Assembly: GCF_002307495.1 (NCBI RefSeq)
Contig: NZ_NTMR01000003.1
Coordinates: 62,001-126,000 of the forward strand
DNA: 64,000 nt
DNA from: Pseudomonas abyssi
GTDB taxonomy: Bacteria > Pseudomonadota > Gammaproteobacteria > Pseudomonadales > Pseudomonadaceae
Direction: 5' to 3'
Below are positions 27,226 to 35,821 of this stretch, piece after piece; position 1 is the stretch's first letter, and the number at the start of each line of letters is the position of its first letter. The translations under genes were made by a program, and so were the position numbers. The notes beneath the pieces are model-generated. The model worked only from the letters and a program-made list of their open reading frames with translations. It did not search any database and was not told the DNA's origin.

Positions 27226-29295
27226 TTACTCAGCGCTGAAGTCGTAGTTCATGGCGTCGCTGGGCGCCTGCAGGTAAGAGCCCTGGATGTAGTTGACGCC
27301 GGCCTGCCACAAGGTCGGCATCATGGTGGCGCTATCGACATAGGGCGCGATGGTCAGTTTGCCCTGGTTGTGCAGCGCGCTGATCATCTCCTTCAAAGTA
27401 TCTACCGCCTTGGCAGTGGACAGGTCACGGGTAAAGGAGCCGTCGATCTGAATGTAGTCGGCCTGTACATGCTTGAGTGAGGCGTAGGGGTTCAAGGCGC
27501 CGCCGAAGTGGCTGATCGATACCCTGCAATGCATCTGGCGCAGCGCATCGGTGTGCACCTTGGCCTGCTTCAGGTAGGTGTTGATGTCGGCGTCGTTGAA
27601 CTGGAAGATGATGGCGTCGGCCGGCAGGCGCGCTTCCTTGAGGATGGCGGCGATCCACTGAACCATATCGGGTGATTGCAGGCTGGCGGCGCTGAGGTTC
27701 AGCAGCAGATGGGTTTCGGCGCCCTTGCTGCGGTGGTTGCTCAACAGTTTCACCGCGCGGCTGATCAGCCAGCGGTCGATATCCAGGGCCAGTCCGGCTT
27801 CCATTGCTGCCGGCAGAAACTCGCTGGCGGGCACCTCTTCTCCCTTGCTGTTGAGTAGCCGCAGGAAGGTCTCGTAATTCTCGGCTTCGTCGCCGCGCAG
27901 GCTGATGATCGGCTGAAACAGCAGACGGAAGCCATTGGTCTCCAGCGTATGGCGGATCAGCGCAATCAGGTCGCCGCGGTTGGCCTGCATGGCCAGTTCT
28001 TCAAGTGGGTCAAACACCTTGATTGCGTTGCCGCCGTCGGTGCTCAGCTGGTCGGCGATGCGGTGCGCGCGGTCGATGGCTTCAGTCGGATTGGCGCTGG
28101 TTTCGCTGATGGCGGCCACGCCCATGCTCACGGTGATGCGTACGGTGCGCCCGTTCGACTCGAACAGGTGGCTTTCGAGCTTGCTGCGCAGCGCTTCCAG
28201 TTGCGCCATGGCCGCTGCGGGCTCCTGACCCTCGAGCAACATGCTGCAGGCGTCATCGGCGAAGCGCGCCATCAGCGTATCTTCGCTGAAATGGTTGCGC
28301 AGCAGCTGCGCCAGGTCAGTCAGCAACAGGTCTGCTGCGCCAATGCCGATATCGGCCTGGAGGCTGCTGAATCCATCGATGCTGAGGTATACCAGCGTAC
28401 TGGCAACGCCCTGGCGTACGGCCTGATCCAGTACGGTGTCGAGTTGCTCCTGAAAGTAGGCGCGGTTGAACATGCCGGTCACCAGGTCGCGGCTGGCCAT
28501 GACCTTGAGCTTTTCCTCGAACTCGGCGCTGGCGGTCTCGGCGCGAATGACTACCTGGGTGCAGGGCTCGCCGTCGTAACTGGCAGGCGAGAAGCTCAGG
28601 CGAACGGGGAAGCGCTTGCCGCTGCTGTCGACGGCCTTGCAGCGCAGGTCACTTTGGCCACCCTGATCATCATGGTGACGCAGAAAGTCCTTGAACGCGG
28701 CTTGATCTTCGGCATCGATCAGGCCGACCATGGGTTCGGCGGCCAGGTCGTCGGCATCTTCGTAACCAAAGAGTTCGCTGTAGGCGCGGTTGGCGTAAAT
28801 GTGCATGCCGTCATGTACATAGGCGATGGCGTCGACCGAGCTGTCGAGCAGCAACTGACAGCGCTTTTCTGCCTCGCGCAGGTTCTGCTCGGCAATGCGC
28901 CGCTGCCGGCGGGCCTCCAGGTTGACCAGTTCGCGGTCTACAATCAGGGTCAGCAGTGCGTCGGCGTCTTGCGGCAGGGCGTCTGCCATGCCGCAGCGCA
29001 GCGCGCTGGTGCGCATGTCGATATCGATGCCGGGCTTGAGCAGGATCAGCGGCACATCCCGCGACTGACGCTTGATCAGTGCAGCGGCGTCTTCGGCGCT
29101 CATGAAGCTGGTTTTCGGCTGGGCCAGGCACAGATCCCAGTTTTGCTGCAGGCACTCCTGCAGGTCTTCGGTCGAGGTGATGCGATGGGCGCGGGTGGCG
29201 TGCCCTGCATTGCGAAGCAGGCTAACCAGACGCTCAGCGTTGTTTTGCGAGTCGTCGAGGATCAGCAGCCTGATGGCTTTTTTATCGTTGGCCAT
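27226..29295 (-). CDS. fimX: FimX-like cyclic-di-GMP receptor controlling type IV pili
   Basis: The 689-residue protein has the FimX order REC-like, PAS, GGDEF, EAL and nearly the same length as P. aeruginosa FimX. The receiver lacks a phospho-acceptor Asp (the expected site reads DLCLAQP). The PAS domain is near residues 145-265. The GGDEF site is degenerate (ARFADDACSML) and the EAL motif reads YETFLRL, so neither synthesis nor hydrolysis is expected; the EAL domain should bind c-di-GMP. FimX localises to a cell pole and promotes pilus assembly with PilZ/PilB. It lies convergent with serB and next to a PilZ-like gene on the same strand. Confidence 0.9.
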   Translation of the reverse strand: MANDKKAIRLLILDDSQNNAERLVSLLRNAGHATRAHRITSTEDLQECLQQNWDLCLAQPKTSFMSAEDAAALIKRQSRDVPLILLKPGIDIDMRTSALRCGMADALPQDADALLTLIVDRELVNLEARRQRRIAEQNLREAEKRCQLLLDSSVDAIAYVHDGMHIYANRAYSELFGYEDADDLAAEPMVGLIDAEDQAAFKDFLRHHDDQGGQSDLRCKAVDSSGKRFPVRLSFSPASYDGEPCTQVVIRAETASAEFEEKLKVMASRDLVTGMFNRAYFQEQLDTVLDQAVRQGVASTLVYLSIDGFSSLQADIGIGAADLLLTDLAQLLRNHFSEDTLMARFADDACSMLLEGQEPAAAMAQLEALRSKLESHLFESNGRTVRITVSMGVAAISETSANPTEAIDRAHRIADQLSTDGGNAIKVFDPLEELAMQANRGDLIALIRHTLETNGFRLLFQPIISLRGDEAENYETFLRLLNSKGEEVPASEFLPAAMEAGLALDIDRWLISRAVKLLSNHRSKGAETHLLLNLSAASLQSPDMVQWIAAILKEARLPADAIIFQFNDADINTYLKQAKVHTDALRQMHCRVSISHFGGALNPYASLKHVQADYIQIDGSFTRDLSTAKAVDTLKEMISALHNQGKLTIAPYVDSATMMPTLWQAGVNYIQGSYLQAPSDAMNYDFSAE

Positions 29296-29357
29296 GGTCT
29301 TCCGGGGAGTGCAGGCTGCCTTGCTGCGCAGCCTGTTGCGGTATCAGAGCACTGAAT

Positions 29358-31142
29358 CTACAGAGACTTCCAGAGTGAGTCAAAGTCATCCTCGACAGCG
29401 ACTGTCAAAGATGCGCCTTCAGTCTCAGATTGAGGCTTCTCTTCCCGTGGCTGCTCGATCAGGTGGTATTCGAACTGGCTGAAACTGCCGGTTGCGGTAA
29501 CCCGATTGTTGAGGTGAGCCCGTTCTGCCTTGCCGCCTTGCAGGATGCTGATCTTGCTGTTGACCTGGAAGGGCAGGCGCGGAGTGATGATGGTTGCCGG
29601 CCGATCGATGGCGGTAACCTCGGGCAGCAGCAGGGCGCGCAGGTACTGGCTTGGTTCGCCGGTCTTGCGAATCAGCTTGGCTGCGCAGGGGGTGCAGTGG
29701 GGGGCGATAAGCTCGATGCCCATCTGTGTGCCGCCGCCGCGTACCTGCCGAATCCAGCGTACCACCGCGAGGCTCCAGTCTTGCTCGTTGGCTTCTTGCA
29801 CGCCCAGCAATTCGCCAGCCTGCAGCTGCTTGGGTACGTCCTTGGGCCAGGTCAGGCAGAAACCGCCGGGGCTATGGTTGACGATCGGCAGGCTGTGGAT
29901 CGGGTAGGTTTCGTCGCTGTCGTCGTCACCGTCGGCCTGGCTGCCGTAATCGATCTGTTCAATGTTGCCGCCGCTCCATTCGACCGATTGGCCGCCGTCA
30001 AAGGCGCCTGTCCAGCCGCCTTGCTTGGCGCGTTGGGCGGTCTCGGAGAAGGGGTTGAGCTCTTCTTCGGTGGCGTCGATCATGCGCGCAAAGGCCTTGC
30101 CGGCAATGCGGAAGTGAGTGGCGCTCATGCCGATACTGACGCGCAGCTGGCCTTGACTGGGGATACGGTTGAACGTGCGCTCGGCGAGATCGCCCCAGGA
30201 TTGGCTGACGTGCTGCAGCAGCTCGATGCCCAGGGTGCCCGGGATGTTCAGGTCGCCGGAATAGTCGTTGCCTTCGAGCATGAAATTCTTGATGTTGCTG
30301 ACCAGCCCCCGGGTATCCAGGCCCAGGCTGTTGTCCAGGCTTTCGCCGCGAATCAGTGATTTGTAGCGCGGCGGGCAATCCATGTCCGGGTTGATGATGA
30401 ACAACGCTTTGCTGTCATCCGGTTCAACCAGGCGGGCGTGTTTGCTCCAGTCTTCGAGGGTGGCGAACAGCCGGCCCATAGCGCTCTGGCGCATCTGGTT
30501 GGGACGCGCCGAGCCCATCAGCAGCGCCACCAGGTAGCACTGCTCAATGCTCAGCGGTTGCTTGTTGGCGCTTTCGGTGTCATTGACCGGGGTCTGGTGC
30601 AGCTTGCGCTTGCGAGCCATCTGATACAGCTGATGCAGCTCGAGCCAGATGCCGTCTGCGACCGGGCAATAGAGCTGGAAAGCGCGCAGCAGTGGACCGC
30701 ACAGGCCACGAATGGAGCGCTGCAGGGCCAGTGTCATCAGGGTGCTGTGGTCGCGCGATTTGATGCTGCGCTCCTGCGCTACCACGATCTTGTAGCCATT
30801 GGCCAAGTGGTTTTGCAGGGATTGCGACAGGTTGGCAACCTTGCGAGGCTTGTCTTCCAGCACGATGGACTGGCCGAGATAGTACTTGGACAGCGCCGAA
30901 CAGACGTAGTGAACTTCAGGGCGAATACGCTCGAGCATCGCCAGCCTGCGGTCTGGGGCGACCTCGTACTGGTTCAGCTCGATCAGTCCTTGATAGAGCT
31001 GGCGGGCTGTTTCACCGATGTTGGCCTTGGGGAGGTTGGCCAGCCACTGGGTGATGCCCTTCTCGGTGCCCTCGGCGAAGCTCAGGCTGCTGAGCGTTTG
31101 CTGAGGTATGCGCAAGTGCATTTTTTGCGTCGTGCTATCCAT
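29358..31142 (-). CDS. PilZ-like domain protein next to fimX (FimW-like)
   Basis: The 594-residue product is mostly an alpha-helical domain of unknown fold, followed from about residue 420 by a PilZ-like region (PIVNHSPGGFCLTWP, matching the N-x-S-x2-G element), then VVRWIRQVRGGGTQMGIELI. The RxxxR half of the c-di-GMP site is not obvious. A homologue adjoins fimX in P. aeruginosa; I recall it described as FimW, a polar c-di-GMP-binding protein, but I cannot verify that here. ATG 31142 starts MDSTTQKMHLRIPQQ; the in-frame extension to 31298 looks like low-complexity leader. It is 62 bases upstream of fimX on the same strand. Confidence 0.7.
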   Translation of the reverse strand: MDSTTQKMHLRIPQQTLSSLSFAEGTEKGITQWLANLPKANIGETARQLYQGLIELNQYEVAPDRRLAMLERIRPEVHYVCSALSKYYLGQSIVLEDKPRKVANLSQSLQNHLANGYKIVVAQERSIKSRDHSTLMTLALQRSIRGLCGPLLRAFQLYCPVADGIWLELHQLYQMARKRKLHQTPVNDTESANKQPLSIEQCYLVALLMGSARPNQMRQSAMGRLFATLEDWSKHARLVEPDDSKALFIINPDMDCPPRYKSLIRGESLDNSLGLDTRGLVSNIKNFMLEGNDYSGDLNIPGTLGIELLQHVSQSWGDLAERTFNRIPSQGQLRVSIGMSATHFRIAGKAFARMIDATEEELNPFSETAQRAKQGGWTGAFDGGQSVEWSGGNIEQIDYGSQADGDDDSDETYPIHSLPIVNHSPGGFCLTWPKDVPKQLQAGELLGVQEANEQDWSLAVVRWIRQVRGGGTQMGIELIAPHCTPCAAKLIRKTGEPSQYLRALLLPEVTAIDRPATIITPRLPFQVNSKISILQGGKAERAHLNNRVTATGSFSQFEYHLIEQPREEKPQSETEGASLTVAVEDDFDSLWKSL

Positions 31143-31324
31143 AACAGTCGTATCCAGTACATGCGTTTCCGGCCGGGCCGTGGCAGCAATGGTGTGCTGC
31201 TCATCCGTGGCACTTGAAGGGTTCTGTCTTCTGTGAAAACACTGTAGCAGCTTAGTCCTCAACTGGCTAAGTGCAGAAGCCGAGTCGCGACCTGCCATGC
31301 GCTACTGCCAAATCCTCTGATTAT

Positions 31325-32353
31325 TTATAGGTCATGCACCAGGGTGACGCTGACCGGGACCTTGGCGGGTTCACCGGCGGTTTCGCGTACCAGCCTGGGT
31401 ACCAGGTAGCCGGGCAAGCGCGTAAGCAAGCGTCCGACCAGCTCTTGCGCTTGATAGTCGGGCACCAGAAAGTGGCTGGCGCCGCGCACGCGGTCGAGCA
31501 AATGCAGATAATAGGGCAATACGCCACTGTCGCCTAGTGCTTCGCTCAGGGCTATCTGTGCCGACAGGGTGTCGTTGACGCCCCGCAACAGGACCGCCTG
31601 ATTGAGCAGGGTGACGCCGGCCTGACGCAGACGGTTGGCGGCATCGCGCGTCAGCTCATCGAGTTCTGCGGCATGATTGCAATGCCAGACCATGGTCACT
31701 GGCAGGCGCGTGCCGCACAGCGCATCAATCAGCTCCGGGGTGATGCGTTGCGGAATCACGATCGGCAGTCGAGTGTGGATGCGTAGCCGGCGTACGTGGG
31801 GTATGGCGGCAATTTCGCGGGTCAGCCAGGCCAGGCGTCGATCGTTGGCGGCCAGGGGGTCGCCGCCGCTGTATATGACTTCGCTGATACTGTCGTCCTG
31901 ACGGATGTAGTCCAGTGCCGCGTCCCATTCAGCGGTGCTGAGGCTGTTGTCCTGGTAGGGAAAGTGACGACGAAAGCAGTACCGACAGTTGACCGCGCAG
32001 CCGGCGCTGACCACCAGCAGCAGGCGACCATGGTACTTGTGGATGATGCCGGGACGGGCGTTGCTGTGCTGTTCGCCCAGCGGGTCGGCAACATAGCCTG
32101 GTTGCTCGTCCAGCTCGATGCCGAGCGGCAGCACCTGACGCAGTAGGGGGTCGTTGATATCGCCGGGCCGGATGCGCGAGAGGTAGGGTTCGGGGACGCG
32201 CAGGGCAAAGTCCTGCGCGGCAGCCAGCGTGCCCTCGAGCAGTTGCGGGTCCAGTTGCAGGCGGTGAAGCAGGGTGCGCGGGTCGGTGATGCTGGAGGCG
32301 AGCAGATTTTGCCAGCTGGCAGGCTCAACACGAACTGCAGAAGCATGTATCAT
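31325..32353 (-). CDS. epmB: EF-P-(beta)-lysine 2,3-aminomutase
   Basis: EpmB converts (S)-alpha-lysine to (R)-beta-lysine, the group EpmA attaches to EF-P. The 342-residue protein has the radical-SAM motif GCAVNCRYCFRRHFP (C-x3-C-x2-C), the SAM-binding YSGGDPLAAND, and the C-terminal GYLVPRLVRETAGEPAK whose Lys is the PLP ligand. ATG 32353 matches the family N-terminus; frames extending to 32404 would run into the efp promoter region. It is divergent from efp with 106 bases between, so shared regulation is likely. Catabolic lysine aminomutases are longer and lack this genomic context. Confidence 0.93.
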   Translation of the reverse strand: MIHASAVRVEPASWQNLLASSITDPRTLLHRLQLDPQLLEGTLAAAQDFALRVPEPYLSRIRPGDINDPLLRQVLPLGIELDEQPGYVADPLGEQHSNARPGIIHKYHGRLLLVVSAGCAVNCRYCFRRHFPYQDNSLSTAEWDAALDYIRQDDSISEVIYSGGDPLAANDRRLAWLTREIAAIPHVRRLRIHTRLPIVIPQRITPELIDALCGTRLPVTMVWHCNHAAELDELTRDAANRLRQAGVTLLNQAVLLRGVNDTLSAQIALSEALGDSGVLPYYLHLLDRVRGASHFLVPDYQAQELVGRLLTRLPGYLVPRLVRETAGEPAKVPVSVTLVHDL

Positions 32354-32459
32354 TGGCGTTTTTCCGCGCATGGGTATCAGGGTGTCCGACTGAATGCCCC
32401 GCACGCTGTGTGGTGCGGCGCGCTTCGGATCATCCGTTTAATTGAAAGTGGGAACTTGT

Positions 32460-33026
32460 ATGGCCAACTATTCTACCAACGAATTCAAACCGGGTCTTAA
32501 GGTGATGCTGGACGGTGATCCGTGCTCGATCCTCGAGAACGAATACGTCAAGCCCGGCAAGGGTCAGGCGTTTAACCGCGTCAAGGTCCGCAACCTGAAA
32601 ACCGGTCGCGTCAACGAGCGCACCTTCAAGTCGGGCGACAGCCTGGAAGGCGCTGACGTAATGGATCGCGAAATGGAATACCTGTACACCGATGGTGAGT
32701 TCTGGCACTTCATGGCCACCGACGGCTCCTTCGAGCAGTACGGCGCGGATGAGAAGGCCGTTGGCGACTGCATGAACTGGATGAAAGAGCAGGTGGTGTA
32801 CACCGTGACCCTGTTCAACGGCGCGCCGATCGCCGTGACGCCGCCGAACTTTGTGGAGCTGGAAGTGGTTGAGACCGACCCGGGTGTGCGTGGCGATACG
32901 TCTGGCGGCGGCAACAAGCCGGCCAAGCTGGTTACCGGTGCCGTGGTCAAGGTGCCGCTGTTTATCAACACTGGCGACGTGCTGAAGGTCGATACCCGCT
33001 CCAGCGAGTACGTTGGTCGCGCATAA
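32460..33026 (+). CDS. efp: Translation elongation factor P (Lys34 type)
   Basis: EF-P rescues ribosomes stalled at polyproline. The 188-residue protein has three beta-barrel domains and the modification loop [10 protein letters not shown] with Lys34 at the tip. That is the residue beta-lysylated in E. coli; EarP-type pseudomonads have Arg at the site. The C-terminus [19 protein letters not shown] is typical. ATG 32460 is used; an upstream TTG at 32442 is in frame but not conserved. A hairpin with a U tract follows at 33045. Confidence 0.96.
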   Translation: MANYSTNEFKPGLKVMLDGDPCSILENEYVKPGKGQAFNRVKVRNLKTGRVNERTFKSGDSLEGADVMDREMEYLYTDGEFWHFMATDGSFEQYGADEKAVGDCMNWMKEQVVYTVTLFNGAPIAVTPPNFVELEVVETDPGVRGDTSGGGNKPAKLVTGAVVKVPLFINTGDVLKVDTRSSEYVGRA

Positions 33027-33044
33027 CGACGCAAGTCGTTGAAG

Positions 33045-33070
33045 AAACCGGGGCCTGGCCCCGGTTTTTT
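33045..33070 (+). terminator. Rho-independent terminator after efp
   Basis: AAACCGGGGC and GCCCCGGTTT form the stem around CTG, followed by TTTTTT (33065-33070). It separates efp from epmA, so EF-P can be made in excess of its modifying enzyme. Confidence 0.88.
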
Positions 33071-33095
33071 GTGTCTGTCAATCGAGGTAAGCAAC

Positions 33096-34058
33096 ATGAG
33101 CCGAGCGTGGCAACCCAGCGCAACCATCGACGCCTTGCGCCAGCGCGCGGGCATCGTTAACCAGATTCGTCAGTTCTTTGCCGAGCGCGGCGTGCTGGAG
33201 GTGGATACCCCAGCCCTGTCGCATGCCGCGGTCAGTGATCCGTTCCTGCACCCGTTTGCCACGGATTTTGTGCCCGAGGGCGGTGGCCAGGCGGCAACGC
33301 TGTATCTGCATACGTCACCGGAGTATCCGATGAAGCGCCTGCTGGCCGCCGGCAGTGGTCCGATCTGGCAGCTTTGCAAGGTGTTCCGTAATGGGGAGGT
33401 GGGGCGCAGGCACAACCCCGAATTCAGCATGCTGGAATGGTATCGCCCCGGCTTTGACCATCATCAACTGATGGATGAGGTCGACGCGCTGGTCTGTGCG
33501 GTGCTTGAAAGCGCGCCGGCGCGCCGGATCACCTATGCCGACGCCTTTGCCGAGCATACCGGGCTGGATGTGCACGCCTGCTCCGATATGGATCTGCAAC
33601 GGCTGGCAGCGTCGCGCTGCGGCTTTGCTGGCCAGCTGAGCCGCGACGGTTATCTCAATCTGCTGTTTGCCGAGTGCGTTGAGCCGGCATTGCAGGCCCC
33701 CACCATGGTGTACGCCTTTCCGGCCTCGCAGGCGGCGCTGGCGCAGATTGTCGAGGGTGATGATCGGGTGCCGGCGGCGGCGCGCTTCGAGCTGTTTGTG
33801 CAGGGTATGGAGTTGGCAAACGGCTACTTTGAGCTGACCGACGCCGATGAGCAGCTGCGCCGATTTGAGGCTGACCAGCAGCAGCGCGAGGCGTTGGGCG
33901 TGACTGCGCTGCCAATCGATTTGCCGCTGGTGGCGGCGCTGCACGCCGGTTTGCCGTCGTGCGCCGGGGTGGCGCTGGGGGTTGATCGTCTGGTGATGCT
34001 GGCGCTGGGCGCCAGCACTATCGCTGAGGTGATTGCCTTTGATGCCGGGCGGGCCTGA
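33096..34058 (+). CDS. epmA: EF-P-(R)-beta-lysine ligase (truncated lysyl-tRNA synthetase paralogue)
   Basis: EpmA activates (R)-beta-lysine with ATP and ligates it to Lys34 of EF-P. The 320-residue product is a class II aminoacyl-tRNA synthetase catalytic core without the N-terminal anticodon-binding domain of LysRS: motif 2 as FRNGEVGRRHNPEFSMLEWY, then MELANGYFELTDADEQ, and motif 3 GVALGVDRLVMLALG. GAGGTAA precedes the ATG at 33096. It lies downstream of the efp terminator, so it depends on read-through or its own weak promoter. Its stop abuts the psd stop with no gap (TGATCA). Confidence 0.95.
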   Translation: MSRAWQPSATIDALRQRAGIVNQIRQFFAERGVLEVDTPALSHAAVSDPFLHPFATDFVPEGGGQAATLYLHTSPEYPMKRLLAAGSGPIWQLCKVFRNGEVGRRHNPEFSMLEWYRPGFDHHQLMDEVDALVCAVLESAPARRITYADAFAEHTGLDVHACSDMDLQRLAASRCGFAGQLSRDGYLNLLFAECVEPALQAPTMVYAFPASQAALAQIVEGDDRVPAAARFELFVQGMELANGYFELTDADEQLRRFEADQQQREALGVTALPIDLPLVAALHAGLPSCAGVALGVDRLVMLALGASTIAEVIAFDAGRA

Positions 34059-34913
34059 TCAGGCGCCGCCGAGCGTACCCATTTTCTGACCCATGCTGAC
34101 CGTGTCGCCTGCTTTCAGGGTGTCGCTCCAGCGCGCTGCGTCCGGTCCGAAGAGTACGATGGCGGTGGAGCCCAGCTTGAAACGGCCCATTTCTGCGCCC
34201 TTGTCCAATTGGGGCGCGGCTTCGCCGTAACGGGTGCTGCGCAGCTGGCGGCTGGGCGGTGCTACCAGGCCGGCCCAGACGGTCTCGACTGAAGCGACGA
34301 TCATGGCGCCAACCAGCACCAGCGCCATGGGGCCGGCTTCGGTGTCAAACAGGCAGACCACGCGCTCGTTGCGCGCGAACAGCTCGGGCACGTTTTCGGC
34401 CGTCAGCTGGTTGACCGAGAACAGCTTGCCCGGCACGTAGATCATGTCTTTCAGCGTGCCGCCAAGCGGCATATGCACCCGGTGATAGTCGCGTGGCGAC
34501 AGGTACACGGTGGCAAACTCGCCGCCCTGAAAGACTTGAGCCTGCTGGGCATCGCCGCCCAGCAATTCCTGCACGCTGAAGCTGTGGCCCTTGGCCTGGA
34601 AAATGCGGCCGTGCTCGATCCTGCCGAGCTGGCTGATGGCGCCGTCAGCGGGGCAGAGAATGGCGCCGGGGCTATCGTCCAGCGGCCTGGCGTCGGGCTT
34701 CAGAGCGCGGGTGAAAAACTCGTTGAAGCTGGGGTAGGCCGTGGGGTTTTCTTCCAGCGCCTGGCTCATATCCACGTCGTAGCGTTTGACGAACCAGCTG
34801 ATAAAGGGGTTCTTGACCCAGTTCCAGCGACAGTTGGCCAGCCAGCCCGCTGCGCGGGACAGCAGGTGGTGCGGCAACAGATACTGAAACAGGATAAACA
34901 GACGGTCTGACAT
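34059..34913 (-). CDS. psd: Phosphatidylserine decarboxylase proenzyme
   Basis: Psd makes phosphatidylethanolamine at the inner membrane. The 284-residue proenzyme carries the self-cleavage site LGST near residue 250 (FKLGSTAIVLFG), where Ser becomes the pyruvoyl group of the small alpha subunit, and the conserved YLSPRDYHRVHMP segment. The length fits the short bacterial type. It follows rhdA by nine bases on the minus strand. The EpmA-Psd-RsgA neighbourhood is shared with enterobacteria. Confidence 0.95.
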   Translation of the reverse strand: MSDRLFILFQYLLPHHLLSRAAGWLANCRWNWVKNPFISWFVKRYDVDMSQALEENPTAYPSFNEFFTRALKPDARPLDDSPGAILCPADGAISQLGRIEHGRIFQAKGHSFSVQELLGGDAQQAQVFQGGEFATVYLSPRDYHRVHMPLGGTLKDMIYVPGKLFSVNQLTAENVPELFARNERVVCLFDTEAGPMALVLVGAMIVASVETVWAGLVAPPSRQLRSTRYGEAAPQLDKGAEMGRFKLGSTAIVLFGPDAARWSDTLKAGDTVSMGQKMGTLGGA

Positions 34914-34922
34914 GCGCTTTCC

Positions 34923-35732
34923 TCAGGATTCAACAGGGGTGTCGGGGTGGTTGCCCCACTCGGACCACGAGCCGGCGTAGGCCTTGACGCGCGGGTAGCC
35001 GAGAATTTTGGCCGCCAGGTAGGTAAAGCCCGAACGGTGATGGGTTTGGCAGTGGGTCACCACTTCCTTGTCTGGCACGATGCCCAGTTGTTGCAGCTGC
35101 TCGGCCAGATCGCTGCGCAGACGCAGACCGCGTGACGGGTCCATACCTGCGGTCCACTCGAAGTTGATGGCGCCAGGAATGTGTCCGCCCTTGCTGGCGA
35201 CGACCTTCTCGCCGCGATATTCCTGCGGCGAGCGCGCGTCCCAGATGACCCGGTCGGGGTTGTTCAGATCGGCCAGCAAGTCAGTCAGCATGATGGTGTG
35301 GCCGCGCTCGATCTCAAGTTGCGGCGCGCTGGGTTCGGCCTGATTGGGCGTTGTCTCCAGGGCCAGGCCGTCAGCGATCCAGGCTTTGAGACCGCCGTTG
35401 ATGTAGCTGTAGTGGTGATGGCCGATGCAGTCGAGCATCCAGATAAAGCGCCCGGCCCAACCGCCGCCCTCGTCGTCGTAGACAATGTAATGCAGATCAT
35501 CGTGATGCCCTAGCTCGGCAAACATCGCCTGCAGCTCGGCCATGCCCGGGAGTGGGCCCGGGCGCGGGGCGGGAGAGGCGGTGCGCGAAGGGGCCAGGTG
35601 AACGGCACCTGGAATGTGGCCGGCCAGGTATTGCTCGCTGCTGCACAGGTCAACCAGGCGAGTCGTGCGGGCGTCAATCGGCAGCGTCAGATCGCGTGGT
35701 TCGATCAGTAGCGGCAAAGTGGCTTGAGCCAT
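34923..35732 (-). CDS. rhdA: Thiosulfate sulfurtransferase (two-domain rhodanese)
   Basis: The 269-residue protein has two rhodanese domains. The C-terminal one holds the active-site loop HCQTHHRSG with the persulfide-bearing Cys, as in Azotobacter RhdA and the P. aeruginosa homologue; the N-terminal domain lacks that Cys. Sulfur is passed from thiosulfate to cyanide or to acceptor proteins. It lies just upstream of psd with the same orientation. No signal peptide is apparent, so it acts in the cytoplasm. Confidence 0.9.
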   Translation of the reverse strand: MAQATLPLLIEPRDLTLPIDARTTRLVDLCSSEQYLAGHIPGAVHLAPSRTASPAPRPGPLPGMAELQAMFAELGHHDDLHYIVYDDEGGGWAGRFIWMLDCIGHHHYSYINGGLKAWIADGLALETTPNQAEPSAPQLEIERGHTIMLTDLLADLNNPDRVIWDARSPQEYRGEKVVASKGGHIPGAINFEWTAGMDPSRGLRLRSDLAEQLQQLGIVPDKEVVTHCQTHHRSGFTYLAAKILGYPRVKAYAGSWSEWGNHPDTPVES

Positions 35733-35821
35733 GGGATGGGTCTCCTGGAGTTCCGGGCCGGAAAAGGGTGAATGCTAGAGCTTGTGGGGGCGTCACCACA
35801 AGCGCTGGAGTGTGACGATGG

